A program made the position numbers and the translations under genes. Of a DNA stretch of 64,000 bases, positions 23,691-35,475 are shown piece after piece. The stretch lies in the NCBI GenBank assembly GCA_003550325.1, contig QKWP01000230.1, positions 283,362 to 347,361 on the forward strand, written 5' to 3'. Position 1 is the first letter of the stretch, and the number at the start of each line of letters is the position of its first letter. The notes under the pieces are model-generated. The model saw nothing but the letters and a program-made list of their open reading frames with translations. It was not told the origin of the DNA and made no database searches. The DNA is from Gigaspora rosea. Its lineage: Eukaryota > Glomeromycota > Glomeromycetes > Diversisporales > Gigasporaceae.

Positions 23691-24069
23691 TCATATTACA
23701 CTATAATCATGCATCAGTTTGTTAGTTGACTGGCTGAGCATAGAGAGCTTTCTTATTTTTTGGAAATACACAGTTTATTATAGATATAGATAGCAGCAAA
23801 ATTCTTTTTAATTTTTTTTAATTTCAACAATAATTTCAACAAAAATTTTCAATATTTTTAATATTTTTATAAATTAATTATAAAACAACTATTGTATTTG
23901 ATTGAATTTAGTTTAATTAATATTTTATATAATATAAATTATTTTTAATAGTAAAAAATTAATATTACTAATTTCACAAATTTTAACATCAAATAATTTC
24001 AACAATTTCAACAAAAATTTTCATTAAGAAAAATAATTTTACACCATCTATAATTATAGCCAATTATTA

Positions 24070-24363
24070 TATATTCCCAAAGATAAGTAACTTTTTTTGG
24101 CCAAGGGGTTGCTTATTTTCGAAATATTGAGTTTTTTGAAAAAATTGAAAAATGTACTAATAAAAAGTTATTCAAATGACACCAAAATATATACTGTAAG
24201 TATATTTTTATGCACTAAACAACTTTACTTAATCGATCTTTTGAAGTTTACTTATTAAAAAAAAGTTTTATATGTAGCACCTGCTAACATGCTTTTTGAG
24301 ATTTTTAAAAAAAACAGGAGGTTGCTTATTTTAGGAGGTTGCTTATTTTGAGGAATCTACAGT
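24070..24363. mobile_element. pogo-type MITE
   Basis: The left end TATATTCCCAAAGATAAGTA and the right end with two GGAGGTTGCTTATTTT iterations, ending ATCTACAGTA, belong to the same AAGCAACC/GGTTGCTTATTTTCG family as the pogo elements at 13352-18599. The TIRs are imperfect. No ORF. Confidence 0.6.
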
Positions 24364-26364
24364 AAAATCTATCATAATATAGATATATGATCTCACTTTT
24401 AGATATTTGTTAAACAATACAGCTAATAGCAAGTATATTCTGTATATTATAATTTCTTAAAATAATCACATTGTAGAAGAATTATTACTTATTTAAGCAA
24501 CAACAGCAACTTTACAACTGTATAAATGTTAATTAAAAAATTTTTTTAATTACAAGTTACACAACCTCTAATAGCACTTTATACAACTAGTAAAGCCATA
24601 CTATAGTATTATATATATAAAATGAACTTATTAAATTAACTATCTTCTAATTATATATAGCTCTTAAAAAAACACCTGTAAAATTTATAAATAAACTGAG
24701 TTAATTATTTGAATAAAAAAAATTGAAAAAAACAAAGTTAAACTCTACAAATTAAGCAGTATAATATTTTTTATTATTTGCTACTATACGGTAAATAATA
24801 CTTCAATACTTCTTAGATTTACCTTTAGTCATGTGATGCAAAGTGATGCAACTTTATTTTCTTGACAAGATATTCATTAGAAAGTTGTTGCGTTAGTAAA
24901 GTACTATGTCAATAGATAATTTTTTTTAAATTTGCTTATACCCATAACTTCTAGTTTTATATTACTAAGTTATATAATACTTCCTGTGTAATGTTGATCC
25001 CAAAAATTATTGGAATTGAAAGTCCTTTATACTGACTAGCAAATTATTAATTAAAGAATTAATGTATATATAGCCATAGACTACATATAGGCGTACTATT
25101 AATAATGTTTTTTATAAAAAATTTTGCAGCTTTAGGGTTAGGATTAGAATTAGAATTAGTATTAGAATTAGAATTAGGTTTAGAGTTAAAGTAAGGTTAG
25201 GGTTTTGGTTGGGTTTAGGGTAAAATCACAAGAGAAGCATTTTTGCTTAGTAACACAACAGGGTTACCCTAGTAAAATTTTGAGATATATATAATTTTTG
25301 ATTTTAGCTACATGTAGCAATGGCTACAAATAACTTCTTCCTCAATTAAAAATATTAAAAAAAATAAAAAATTAAACAAATTTCTTTGAAAATTTAAATA
25401 ATAATAATTTTAATTATATAGATTTTAAATACATGATTTATTTTTATATTAAATTTAAAAAAATTTTGATTTAAAAATGTTTTTATTTTGTGAAGCTATA
25501 TATATTTTAAATTTTAATATTTTGCAAATTTTATAAAAAATAATAATATTTTTTTTTAATAATTATTTTTACAACTAATATATTTAAATAAAATTATTAA
25601 AATTTATTTAAAATTAAAAAAATTAAAAATTCTTATAATATTAATTTCTATTTATTAAATTAAGTTAATAAATTAATATATATAGTATATTTTTGACATA
25701 TATTAAAAATTTTTAAATAATTATAAAAAAAATTTTATTTATATAAATTTTAATTATTCAAATACAATATTATTTTAAAAGTATTTTAAATATATAAATT
25801 TTTTTATTATATAAAAATTTTTTAATAAATAAATTTAATTTAAATTTTTATTTTAATAATTTCTAATTGCTCAAGTTAATAAATTTATAATCAATTTTTT
25901 TTAATAAAACTTAACAAAATTTTTTTTACAAAATTATCAAAACTGCTATATTAATATGAATTAATTAATTTGTAACTACAGTTACTGTAACCCATTCCAA
26001 CAAGCCAATCAAATCTAAGATCAAGTGTAATGTTACACATTTGCAAAAGTCAAACAAATGTTTGATTTGTCACAAATTGCTTCTAAATCAAAATTTCACA
26101 TATGAAACTACCATTCGGTTTCTAACAAAAAAAATTTCTTGTTAAATTTTAATGTAACTAAAGCTTTCTCTAACCCAAAAGACTTACACACAGCCTTACT
26201 CTAACCCTAACCTTAATTGCACGGTTCTATTTTTATAGAAAATTTGGTTTAATAGTCACATTACACCTGATTTTAGTATTTACAGTTATAAAATTTGTTC
26301 TGTAACCTATGGTTACAAATCATTTAATTCTATTTCTATATATTAATTTTAAAATTGTATCTTT
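24364..26364. other. AT-rich stretch with telomere-like runs
   Basis: No gene seen. 25133-25225 is a degenerate run of GGTTAGGATTAGAATTAG type, and 26165-26215 holds the complementary CTAACCC-type words. 25330-25960 is almost pure A/T. Confidence 0.55.
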
Positions 26365-26380
26365 AAATTAATTAAGAAAT

Positions 26381-27410
26381 AGGGGTGTGGCGACTTAGGG
26401 AAGTTGGTAAGTTGTCACCCCCAAGTGGCAGGTCTAGGGTTCAAATCCCACTGGCGACGCTTTGGAAAAATAGACCTGTATTACGGTAACCATTTCCTGT
26501 CGATCGGTTGGGTATATTACCTGTAGTTCTTGGTTACATCTCGAATGGAAGCTTTCGGGCGAAGTTGTGTCTGGTGACACAGACAAATCCAAGGAATCGG
26601 GGAAATGGAAACCCATTTGGAAAGTCCCGAGTAAGGAGGTAGCAATGATCTTTGATGGTGCTACCAGAACCGGAATATCGGAAACTGGAGCTGGAGAACT
26701 GGACGACATGACCTTCGGAGGAGAGGGTCCACCAACCTGGCCGCCGGAGTCGTACCGGAGGAAAAGGACCTATGTTCTGGAATTAGGTACCAGGGGAAGA
26801 AAAACCATAGTAGCACCTAATGCTGGGTTGATCAACCCTTCCGGGCCAACTGGTTTGGAAGTTTGGGGCACCCGGTGATGGACCGGTAGGAAAGTAATAG
26901 TGGGTACCGGGGTCGGTGTGAACCTTACAAGGGCAGAAGTAGGTAATGGTAGCGGTTAGGTACCCCTAACTGCAAGTTGCTTGCCTCGGTGATTGCGTAA
27001 GTTACCGAAGTGTAGGTAATACCTGTGTGGGACAGGGACTGCTCTACCAAGTTTACCCGTGAGGATAAATTAGTCCTAAGGGGATGTAGGTAGCATCTGG
27101 GACTGTCTTCGACTGACTAATGTATCGGAGGGCTGTACCGGTGATCACAAGTAGGATTGACATGCGAAGCGTTGGACCAGAGGGTTTAAATAGGCAATCC
27201 CCTAGTTGGGTTGTAGGTATGGCAACTAGTATAGAACCTTCGGGCGGACTACTTAAATTAGACAACCAAAAATTGTACGTGTGGCTAGTTGTACTCTCAT
27301 TCAATGTAACTCAATTGTGGGTGCGCCCAAAGAGGCGCCCTTGATCCACAGGCTTGATTAAATAAACTCTCACCCAAAGCGGGAACTTTAACACAAAAAA
27401 AAAAAAAAAA
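26381..27410 (+). mobile_element. Full-length ~1.03-kb SINE-like retroposon, tRNA-headed, 15-bp TSD
   Basis: The 5' head (26385-26460) is tRNA-like, with a perfect B box GGTTCAAATCC at 26438-26448 and an A-box-like GTTGGTAAG upstream. The body is distinctly GC-richer than the flanks. The 3' end is an A tail (about 27394-27412). The flanks are AATTAATTAAGAAAT on both sides (26366-26380 and 27411-27425), a 15-bp target-site duplication expected from L1-type target-primed reverse transcription. Two 5'-truncated copies lie at 19337-20113 and 20589-20855. ORFs on both strands (up to 103 codons) overlap each other, lack ATG starts or known domains, and are not collinear in the other copies, so I consider the element non-coding. 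It is long for a SINE; a chimeric or LINE-derived middle is possible. Confidence 0.88.
26438..26448 (+). promoter_or_regulatory. RNA polymerase III B box in SINE head
   Basis: GGTTCAAATCC matches the tRNA B-box consensus GGTTCRANNCC at every position. It lies about 58 bp from the element's 5' end, the usual spacing for a tRNA-derived internal promoter. Confidence 0.8.
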
Positions 27411-27429
27411 AATTAATTAAGAAATTAAT

Positions 27430-27858
27430 CTAAGTTCAAAATATTTCAATTACCATATGTATTACTTTACAAAAATACTCTTGATTTCAAAAATTTCCGA
27501 ATTTGCAAAAACAAGAACTCTTACTTTAGAGAAATAGAGATTTGGGGCTTTAATTATTTTCTTATTAAAATTGCTTACATATTTTTTTTTCAGATGTATT
27601 TTTTTTACTTATTTTTTTAATTTTATTTTATTTATTTATTCTTACTTCTTTAGTACTTTGCAAGAAAACAATTTGACTTTTTTGGCATTTTACAAGAACA
27701 CCAACTCTAACTTCTTTAGCAATTTGTAGCAATTTGCAAGAACACTAACACTTACTTTTGAGAAATAGTTTTTTTTATTTTTTTTACTTTTCTATGATTT
27801 TTAGAAAGATTTAAAAAAAAACCAAAATAAGGTAATAGTCAAAACAAGAGAAATAGCT
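27430..27858. other. AT-rich stretch without recognisable gene
   Basis: Repeated CAAGAACACTAAC/TTACTTTAGAGAAATAG words suggest a decayed minisatellite (27470-27830). No ORF of note. Confidence 0.45.
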
Positions 27859-27998
27859 TACCATATTTTTCTAAAAATAAGCACATTTTTTTTGCATATA
27901 ATGTGGGCTAATGTTGGAACAATTTAGGCCAAAATTGACATAATATAGACAAGGCATGCTTATTTTTGAAGAGTTTTTTTTGAAAAAATATAGTAAGT
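27859..27998. mobile_element. 140-bp MITE
   Basis: Left CTTACCATATTTTTCTAAAA and right GAAAAAATATAGTAAG are inverted, followed inward by ATAAGCA/TGCTTAT. It belongs to the pogo-MITE family by its AAATAAGC core. Confidence 0.65.
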
Positions 27999-27999
27999 G

Positions 28000-28904
28000 A
28001 AGGTGATGAAAAGATCTATATAAAAAAACCAAATATAAGCAAAATAATACCTGCTTTATCTATATATATTTTAGGGTTCTGCCATATTACTATACTTAGA
28101 AAATAAAAACAAGAAAATTGCTAATTTAAGTCTTTTGTGATATTGGCTAGTTATATAATAGTTCCAAATTACCGTATATTATAAAAACTACTACTAAAAA
28201 CACTTAGTACTAAATTTTATCTATACACACATGTTTTAATTATAACTTTATTCTAACCTTATTCTAATCTTATCCTAATACTAATCTCTAATAGCAATTG
28301 TATTTTCAAAAAAACAATATAACTAGATAATATTGGCAGGAATATAAATTAGTCTTATTTTAAAAATATAACAATTTGTAATATATTTGTATATAATGTA
28401 TGCAGGTATGTAATATTGAATTTTGATCTAAATTAAGTTTAATTTGAATATTACTCAAAATAATATTTATGAACAAAATTTTAGTTATAAAATTGAAAAA
28501 TCTTTAAAATTTAAATTTTTGTAGTTTTTTGCAGTTTTTTTAAAAATTTGTACAAGTATTTAAAAATTATAATTTTACAAATTAGAATAGATTAGTAAAC
28601 CAAATAGCAAATTAATTTCTAAATTATTAATTTGCTAATTTAAATTATAAACTGATTAATAATTTTAAAGATCTATTTTCTTTATATAAATAAGTATTTT
28701 GTTTATTTATATTTTTTTTGAATATTATTATTCAAAATTTTTTTTAAAGACATTATTGGTATTATAGTTATTAAGTTTTTATTTGTTAATATTTTTGCTA
28801 GAATAAATTTTTGAATTAGTAGAGATTTTGAGATTGTTTCTTTAAGGGTAGAGGGTATATATATCATTTCTATTAATAAATGAGTGACCAAAAATATTTT
28901 TACT
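28000..28904. other. AT-rich stretch without recognisable gene
   Basis: Only low-complexity A/T sequence and short spurious ORFs. Confidence 0.55.
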
Positions 28905-29215
28905 GTGAATTTAAAAGTTGCTACAAATAAAAGTTAATTTTTTACTATATAAATTGTATTTATGTACTAAGTAAAAATTGCTCATAATAAAAAATTACAC
29001 ATATCATAAAAATTTTATTAATTTTAAATTAAATTTGATAAAGTTTTTATAGTATCAACTTTTGTGGGGGTGGGTCTATTCTGCGGGGCAATCACAAATT
29101 GGCCAATCAAATCATGTATAAACAATAAGTAAAATAGGATCGCGAAGATAAAAATGACTATATTTTAGGTTCTACTGGGTCAATTTTAATGATTTGACCA
29201 CCGTTAGAATCAGAA
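28905..29215 (-). repeat. Dispersed repeat, copy 2 (inverse of 13080-13345)
   Basis: Its reverse complement contains TATTTTACTTATTGTTTATA, ATTGGCCAATTTGTGAT and TATAAAAACTTTATCAAATT, collinear with 13080-13345. Confidence 0.6.
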
Positions 29216-29344
29216 AAACCTTCTCCACAATTTTATTTAAAAATTTAATATAATTACTTAATAAAAAATTTTCTTTATTATTAAATATAAAATTTTTAGT
29301 AACTAGTTTATTAATAGAAATAATCTACATACCTTTTACCCTTA

Positions 29345-29815
29345 ATTAGATTTACAATATAGCATAATAGCTAGAACTGAATATAGTATAGTACAGTAGT
29401 TAGATTTAGAATATTAGAACTAAACAAAATATAATAATTAGTTTCAAAATATTAGAATTGGTCATAGTATAGAAAGTTAAACTTAAGATATTAAAGCTAA
29501 ATGTAGTATAAATATTTAAATATTCAAGGTATTAGAACTAAACATACCGGTAGTATGAAAAGTTAATTTAAAATATTAGAACTAAATATATACAAGTAGT
29601 TGGAATTAGAATTAAAACTGAATATAGCATGATGGTAAGATTTAGAATATTAAAACTAGATATAGATAATAGTTTAATTTAGAACTTTAAATTAGATATA
29701 ATATAGTAGCTAGTATAGTAGTTTTGCTTGGAATATTAGAAAAATATAATAAAGCAATTAGATTTGAAATATTAGAACTTAACATAGTACAAATAGTTAG
29801 AATTAAGATTAGAAA
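29345..29815 (+). repeat. Degenerate minisatellite, period about 33-40 bp
   Basis: About a dozen irregular repeats of TTAGAATATTAGAACTAAA.ATAGTATA. No reading frame persists through them. Confidence 0.7.
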
Positions 29816-30279
29816 TATACAAATACAGATTTTTTAGCTTTGAACTATATAGCAGTTATCTAATTTGTTATGCTATTTTATATATAATTTTTTGGGCATT
29901 AGTTTATGGCAACTCATCACTATGGTAACCTTATGATTAATCAATTAAAATTGATCACATAAGTCATATGACAACCAATTTGCGAGAACAAATTAGCAAA
30001 TATGCGATTCAAGGGACCAATTTTAGTCAATTGATCACCCAAAAATATCAAGTGATGAAACCAAAAGTTGAAAAAAAGCCAATCTATCTATTACTAACGA
30101 GTACAATTCAAAATTTTTTTTATTTTTTTTAAAAAAATCAATAATGCATCATTATACAAATATTATATCCAGTACAGCTTTGCATTTTATTTATATAAAA
30201 AAAACTAATCTGAAAAAATACTTCACCCAGCCCCACATACTCATAATAGAGCCCCTAACTCAACTAATTTCTTATGAAA

Positions 30280-31080
30280 ACAAAACAAAAATGCCAAAAG
30301 CATATATTTTCTCTATATCAAATTTCAAGAACAAGACTCCAAGAATAACAAACCAAGAATAATAACTCCAAGAATAATGATCCAAGAATGACAACTCCAA
30401 GAATAATGACTCCAAGAATGATTCCATAATTGACAACTTAAAAACAATAATTTCAAGAAAAGAAGCATCTAAAAAAAAGAGAAGTTAGTATCCATAACAA
30501 AAAAAACTAACTAGTAAAAAAAAACTTAACTGACCAAGATCTTAACTCTCACTACTATGATGATTCAAAGAATGATGACTCCAAAAATGACAGCTTCAAA
30601 AATAATGACTCCAAGAAAAGAAGATCTAAAAAAAAAGAGAAGGTAGTACCCGAACAAAAAAAACAAACTAGTAAAAAAAAATACTTAAATTAACAAAGGT
30701 CTCAACTTCCACTACTATGACAATTCCAAGAATAGTAACTTGAAAAATGACTTCTGGAACAATAACTCCAAGAAAAGAAATATCTAAAAAAAAGAAGTTA
30801 GTGCCCATAACAAAAAAAAACAAACTAGTAAAAAAAATACTTAAACTAATAAAGATCTCGACTCACACTATGATTTCAAGAATGATAACTCCAAAAATAA
30901 TAACTTCAATAACAAAACTCCAAAAACAACAACTTCAAGAATAACAACTCCAAGAATAACAACTCCAAGAATGATGACTTCAAAAATAATAACTCCAAGA
31001 ATGACAACTCTAAGAATGATGACTTCAAGGATAATGACTCAAGAAAGAAGCAACTAAAAAAGAAAGTTAGTACTCATAAC
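30280..31080 (+). repeat. Compound minisatellite (18-bp units in a ~180-bp higher-order repeat)
   Basis: Units of the type AACTCCAAGAATAATGACT are grouped and separated by a recurring block (AAAGAAGTTAGTACCCATAA, then AACAAACTAGTAAAAAAA, then CTCACACTATGATTC). The block recurs at roughly 180-bp intervals from about 30470, 30610 and 30775, and near 31055. One frame would encode Asn/Asp/Ser/Lys-rich peptide, but stops interrupt it, so no gene is called. Confidence 0.75.
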
Positions 31081-31274
31081 AAAAAATAAACAAACTACTA
31101 TAGTAAAAAAAAACACAAAAAGAAAAAAATTTTACTTATCTAAAGAAAATTCAAAGAAGCATTAGCTGTTAGTATTATGAATGAAAAAAACAAAATAATA
31201 AAAAAAATCTAGATTTATCTGTAGATTGATCTAAATCCAGATTAAAAAATCTAGTACTCTAGAGACAAGCTAAT

Positions 31275-31520
31275 ATATGGGGTCTTTGCCTTGAAAATGA
31301 CCTTACGGGGCTATGTAGATCTTATGAATAAAAATTAAAATTTCGAGCCATCCAATAATCCAATTCAAATAACTTTTTTTTATTTTGTAGAACTCACTAA
31401 ACTCTACAAAATAAAAAAAAGTTTATTTGAATTGAATTACTAGATAGCTAGAGATTTTAATTTTTATTCATAAGATCTACATAGCCCCATAAGGTCATTT
31501 TCAAGGCAAAGACCCCATAT
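31275..31520. repeat. 246-bp near-perfect palindrome
   Basis: The arms begin ATATGGGGTCTTTGCCTTGA and end with the exact complement. Further inside are AAATGACCTTACGGGGCTAT and GTAGATCTTATGAATAAAAA. The centre is near 31395 (AGAACTCACTAAACTCT). The high arm identity suggests recent formation. Confidence 0.85.
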
Positions 31521-31884
31521 GATCACAAATCTTAAATATGATTGGCTGATCATATAAGGTTGTTATAGTGATGGGTTGCTATTTATAATTTTTATAATTT
31601 TTTTATATACAAATTATAAAAACATATAAAATTACTATAAACTTTGTAGCTGTAATATTTCTTTACCTATTTAATAAAATTAAATTTATTAGAAATATAG
31701 ATCAAAGAGAGAAAATATGGTAGTACAAAAATCAGATTAAAATTTTGCCAATTTTGCACAAATCATAAATGTAACTTTGTCAAAACAAAAATTTATCAAT
31801 TTTAAGATATGAATATAAAAATGCTTTAAACAACTTTACTTAGGTGATAGAGGTAGGTTACCTTGTAAAAATAACAGATTATCT

Positions 31885-32275
31885 ATGTATTAAAGTTAAA
31901 ATTTTTGTTTATAAATATAAAACATTATTTTTTTTTTATTAGAGTAACCTACTTTAGGTGCTTAAGAAAAGTTGTTTAGTATGAAAGTTTACTTATAATT
32001 ATTGTTAAAACCAATTTTGTGAACCTTTTACTAAGTAAAATATAGTGTTAAAATTAAAAAATTTTTTTTAAAAGAAAAATTTTTTCTCAAACTTTATCCA
32101 CATTTTTCACTTAGTAAAAGGTTTACTAAAATGTGTTTTGACAATAATTACAAGTAAAATTACATGCTAAACAACTTTGCTTAAGTATCCAAAGTAGGTT
32201 ACTCCAATAAAAATAATGGTTTATATTGATAAACTAACAATTTTTACTTTAGTACATAAATACCCATTTTTAAGA
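31885..32275. repeat. About 390-bp palindrome, related to the 36-kb palindrome
   Basis: The arms share TACTTTAG.TACATA, AGAGTAACCTACTTTAGG / CCAAAGTAGGTTACTC and ACTAAGTAAAA around a centre near 32072 (AAAAGAAAAATTTTTTCT). The words recur in 36278-37305. Confidence 0.7.
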
Positions 32276-32377
32276 CCCTAGACATCTAGTACAGGGGTTA
32301 TACTTTACATGTTTTGGCAAGCCCTAAAATTTAGGAGCAAAAAAAACAGTTTTTTGCAATTATTTTCGCATCTAGTA

Positions 32378-32790
32378 GTACCGTCCAAGTGTGAAATAAC
32401 ACCCACCTGCGGGTTAATTAATTGACCTGCGCGTTATTTCGAGTACACCACGTACGTTATTTCGAAATAAAGGTTGATTTTTTAAATTATACCCCTAATA
32501 TTTGAAAAGTGCTCAAACTAGATTTTATACCAAGTAAACCTATTTTTAAGTTCTAATAAAAGTTGTTCTTCACATTGAAACGGTTGTTAGAGCTCGAAAA
32601 TAGGTTTAATTATATCAAATCTATTTCCGGCATACTTTTCAAATGTTAATTTTTTTTACACAAGAGTATATTAAGGTGCACGTTAATTCGGGACGCGCAT
32701 GGGCGCCAATTCGAGTCACTAAATGCTATTTTGGTGGGTGCCCGTATTTCAAAATAACGCTCATGCCCGTTATTTTGCGCTTATACGGTA
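32378..32790. mobile_element. 413-bp TIR element with GTTATTTCG motif
   Basis: The termini TACCGTCCAAGTGTGAAATA and (reverse complement of right) TACCGTATAAGCGCAAAATA are similar, with TA at both ends. The ends hold reiterated CGTTATTTCG or TGAAATAAC words. A related end stands alone at 35353-35475, and a similar patch lies at 18855-18950. Confidence 0.65.
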
Positions 32791-32950
32791 GTTGCCTGTA
32801 ACCATACACTTCGTACTTCGTACTACATTCCTGGTAATCGACTAAAAATATATTACTAAAATGGAAATTAATAATAAAAAAAGAAAATCGGTGGGACTAT
32901 ACACCGTCACAATATACAGAACCTTCCATAATTAAATAGATTGGGACCAT

Positions 32951-32957
32951 TTATATA
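32951..32957 (+). promoter_or_regulatory. Candidate TATA box of the BTB-TLDc gene
   Basis: TTATATA lies 94 bp upstream of the ATG, with ATTGG (CCAAT complement) at 32963-32967. Position is plausible, but A/T background makes chance occurrence likely. Confidence 0.3.
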
Positions 32958-33050
32958 CCGTGATTGGTTCCATTCGCATCTACAACTTGTTCAGCGACAT
33001 ACGTACGGTAAATATCAATACGTAATAATCAAATAATCATAAACCTACAA

Positions 33051-34758
33051 ATGTCTCAAATAAGCACTAAATTGCATGAGCGTTTCTCCAATGATTTCGC
33101 TCAACTTCTTGAAACTGAATATGATTACAATGTTGTCGTTAAAGTTGGTAACCAAAATTTTAAGCTACATTCATTAATTTTGTATCAACGTTCGTCATTC
33201 TTTCGTAAAGAATTATCAACCGAAACCAAAAAGAATAATATTATTGAAATTACTTTAACTCATATTTCTGTTGAATCTTTTAAAATTTTAGTTAAGTAAG
33301 TGTTTACGTATTCATAACAACTTAATTATAGTTACTATTCACCAAGATGAAATTCACCAGTATACAGTATGATTTTTAAATTTGCTATTTAAAGTATTTT
33401 GGCTCAAATTTCAAAGTTAAAATTAAGAGATGAAATTATTGTTTGGGTTGGATACTGGGGTTTTAGGATTCAGAATATTTTTACATATTATTGCATTCCA
33501 AATACCATTCCTGGTAAATTTCACCTCTAGTGAGTAAAAATCGTCCTTATAGTTAATACTAATTAAAGTCTTTTAACATAGATATATTTACACTGGTAAA
33601 ATCACATTTGAAGGGGTTGAACCATCTACTATATTTGATCTTTTGGTTCCTTCCAACAAATTAGGTTTAGCAGAATTAGTTGAATGCATTCAGTCTTATC
33701 TTATTGATAACAAAGCATCTTGGCTTCGATTAAAATTTACTCTAATTTATTCTACCAGTTTTCAAGAAAATAATTTTAAGACCTTACAAACTTTTTGCAC
33801 TGACATCCTTGCGAAACATCCTAAATTAATTTTTAATTCTGATGACTTTACTTCTATTCAAGAAAATGCGCTGATAACTCTTTTAAAGCGAGATGATTTA
33901 CAAATAGAAGAATCTGAAATTTGGGATAAGGTTATTCAATGGGGAAAAGAACATACTCCAAATTTGCCATCCGATCTTGAACAATGGAATGAAGAAAACT
34001 TTTTAGCCTTAAAAACTACACTTAAAAAATACATTCCTTTAATTCGATATTTTCAAATGCCTGGAAGAGATATTGCAATAAAAGTTAAACCATATCGTCA
34101 AATTCTTGGATCAACCTTGTGGAATGATATTACACTAAAGATTATGACACCTGATATTTCAGTCTCTTCAACTATCTTACCTGCTCGTAAAAAAATCCCT
34201 ATTCAACTTCCTGTCCGTGAAGTTCACTTTGTTACTCTATCGTCTATTATTAATGATGAACATTTTGCAGAGATTTCATCTTGGATTGACCGTTGCCCGT
34301 CAAAATATGATATTACACAGATACCTTACAAGTTTAATTTACTTATTAGAGGAAATAGAGATGGATTTACTCGCGAAATATTTCATCGATTATGCGATTA
34401 TATGCCTGGCACCGTGGTTGTTATAAAGGTTAAAAACACAAATGAAATACTTGGTGGATATAATCCATTAATTTGGACTAAGCAAGGGAAATATCTTGCA
34501 ACAACCAATAGTTTTATTTTTTCATTGAAAACACAATATTTGCCGAATTCTATTATTAGTAGAATTATTAGAGCAGATTTTGCAATTGGATGTTATCCAA
34601 AATATGGTCCAATTTTCGGCGGTTTTTTCTATATGCAGAATGATAATAAAGAATGGACTTATAATCATAGAGATTCAAATTATGAAAAACGACTTAGACC
34701 TAATAATAATCATATTTTAATTGATGAATTCGAAGTATTTCAAGTCTTGAAAAGCTGA
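33051..34758 (+). CDS. BTB-BACK-TLDc (Kelch-like/KCTD-type) protein, two exons
   Basis: Exon 1 is 33051-33295. The intron is 33296-33581 (GTAAGT..CATAG, 286 bp) and exon 2 is 33582-34758. Splicing joins ..ILV-K-YIYTGK in frame and gives 473 residues. Residues ~20-120 are a BTB/POZ domain (DYNVVVKVGNQNFKLHS, then the FFRKEL and YIYTG signatures), used for dimerisation and Cullin-3 binding in this family. Residues ~125-230 form a BACK-like helical region. Residues ~300-470 are a TLDc domain (FNLLIRGNRDGFT, EILGGYNPLIW, SFIFSL, GPIFGG), linked in other eukaryotes to oxidation resistance and V-ATPase regulation. The architecture is strongly expanded in Glomeromycotina. The frame is intact. A decayed duplicate follows at 38905-40547. 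The likely role is as a substrate adaptor; the target is unknown. Confidence 0.93.
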
Positions 34759-35352
34759 ATTGAATTTTCCATTTGTAATCAAAGATATTAGAAACATTTC
34801 TGAATATATTTTTAGAGTTAAATCAAGTGTGTATTTATGATGAAAATTTGTTGGTGCTATTAGAGTTTAAAAGTGTTCTCAAAATCTTCTTAAATGCGAT
34901 TTTTGCTCAAATAGTGCAAAAACTACAGTACCATATTATAAATACTATTGAAATTTCTTTATATATCACTTTTGTTATGATTTGGCAATAATTGTAGTTA
35001 CGCTTATTTACTAAATAGTTCAAATAAAGACCTTAGTCGATGCTTTAACAGTTTTCATCGGTTTGTTAAATGTTATCGAAAATCTTGCAAATACAATATA
35101 AGTATAAACCCAGCTGCCATTATTGCTTATTTATGATTAATGTATCTTCGAAAAGATTTACTGCTTTTTCTAATAGAAAATTTTTGTAAATACAAATCGA
35201 AATAATAGTAAAAAGTTGGTATGATAACGAATATCCATTAACAAAAATTTTACGAAACTGATTGAACAATAACTCTATTTACTCTAATAGTTATAAAATC
35301 ATGATAATCTAGTGTCAAAAAAAAAGAAGATAAATTAAGCAAAAAAGTTGTT
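34759..35352. other. 3' flank shared with the duplicated copy
   Basis: Non-coding and AT-rich. It is collinear with 40548-41875 (minus the hAT-like insertion there), so it belongs to the segmental duplication. It ends where a TACCGTATTT transposon end begins. Confidence 0.75.
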
Positions 35353-35475
35353 ACCGTATTTTTGTGTAATAACGCATACCTGTGCGTCATTTCGAGCACC
35401 TGTGCGTTATTTCAGGACGCACATGTGCGATATTTTGAATCTATTTAATAGACATGTGCGCTATTTCAAATCAAT
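35353..35475 (+). mobile_element. Solo end of a GTTATTTCG-motif element
   Basis: TACCGTATTTTTGTGTAATA followed by four iterations of a CCTGTGCGTTATTTCG-like unit. It is related to 32378-32790. It sits at a TA dinucleotide of the duplicated flank; the second copy (near 41870) lacks it. No matching right terminus was found. Confidence 0.5.

Larger units (their letters stand above)
29908..31595. mobile_element. About 1.7-kb TIR element filled with minisatellite
   Basis: The left terminus TTTATGGCAACTCATCACTA (from 29903) is mirrored at the right, where the reverse complement of 31553-31594 reads TTATAAATAGCAACCCATCA then CTATAACAACC. The similarity runs about 45 bp. The inside holds the CCAAGAATAA minisatellite (30280-31080) and a 246-bp palindrome (31275-31520). 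No transposase. It resembles in layout the element at 61444-62756 (ACCAATC.AAA.GATCAC near the left end in both). The exact ends and target duplication were not resolved. Confidence 0.6.

Noticed and set aside
26385..26460. Genuine tRNA gene
   Set aside because: A perfect B box is present, but the cloverleaf is poor and the sequence is the head of a retroposon with poly-A tail and target duplication.
26567..26878. 103-codon ORF in the SINE body (and overlapping minus-strand ORFs)
   Set aside because: No ATG start, no known domain, overlapping ORFs on both strands, and not preserved in the truncated copies; better explained by higher GC content.
29345..29815. CRISPR-like or regulatory array
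   Set aside because: Units are degenerate, of irregular length, with no unique spacers; an ordinary minisatellite.
30144..30944. ORFs through the CCAAGAATAA minisatellite
   Set aside because: Short, interrupted and repeat-derived; no stable frame.
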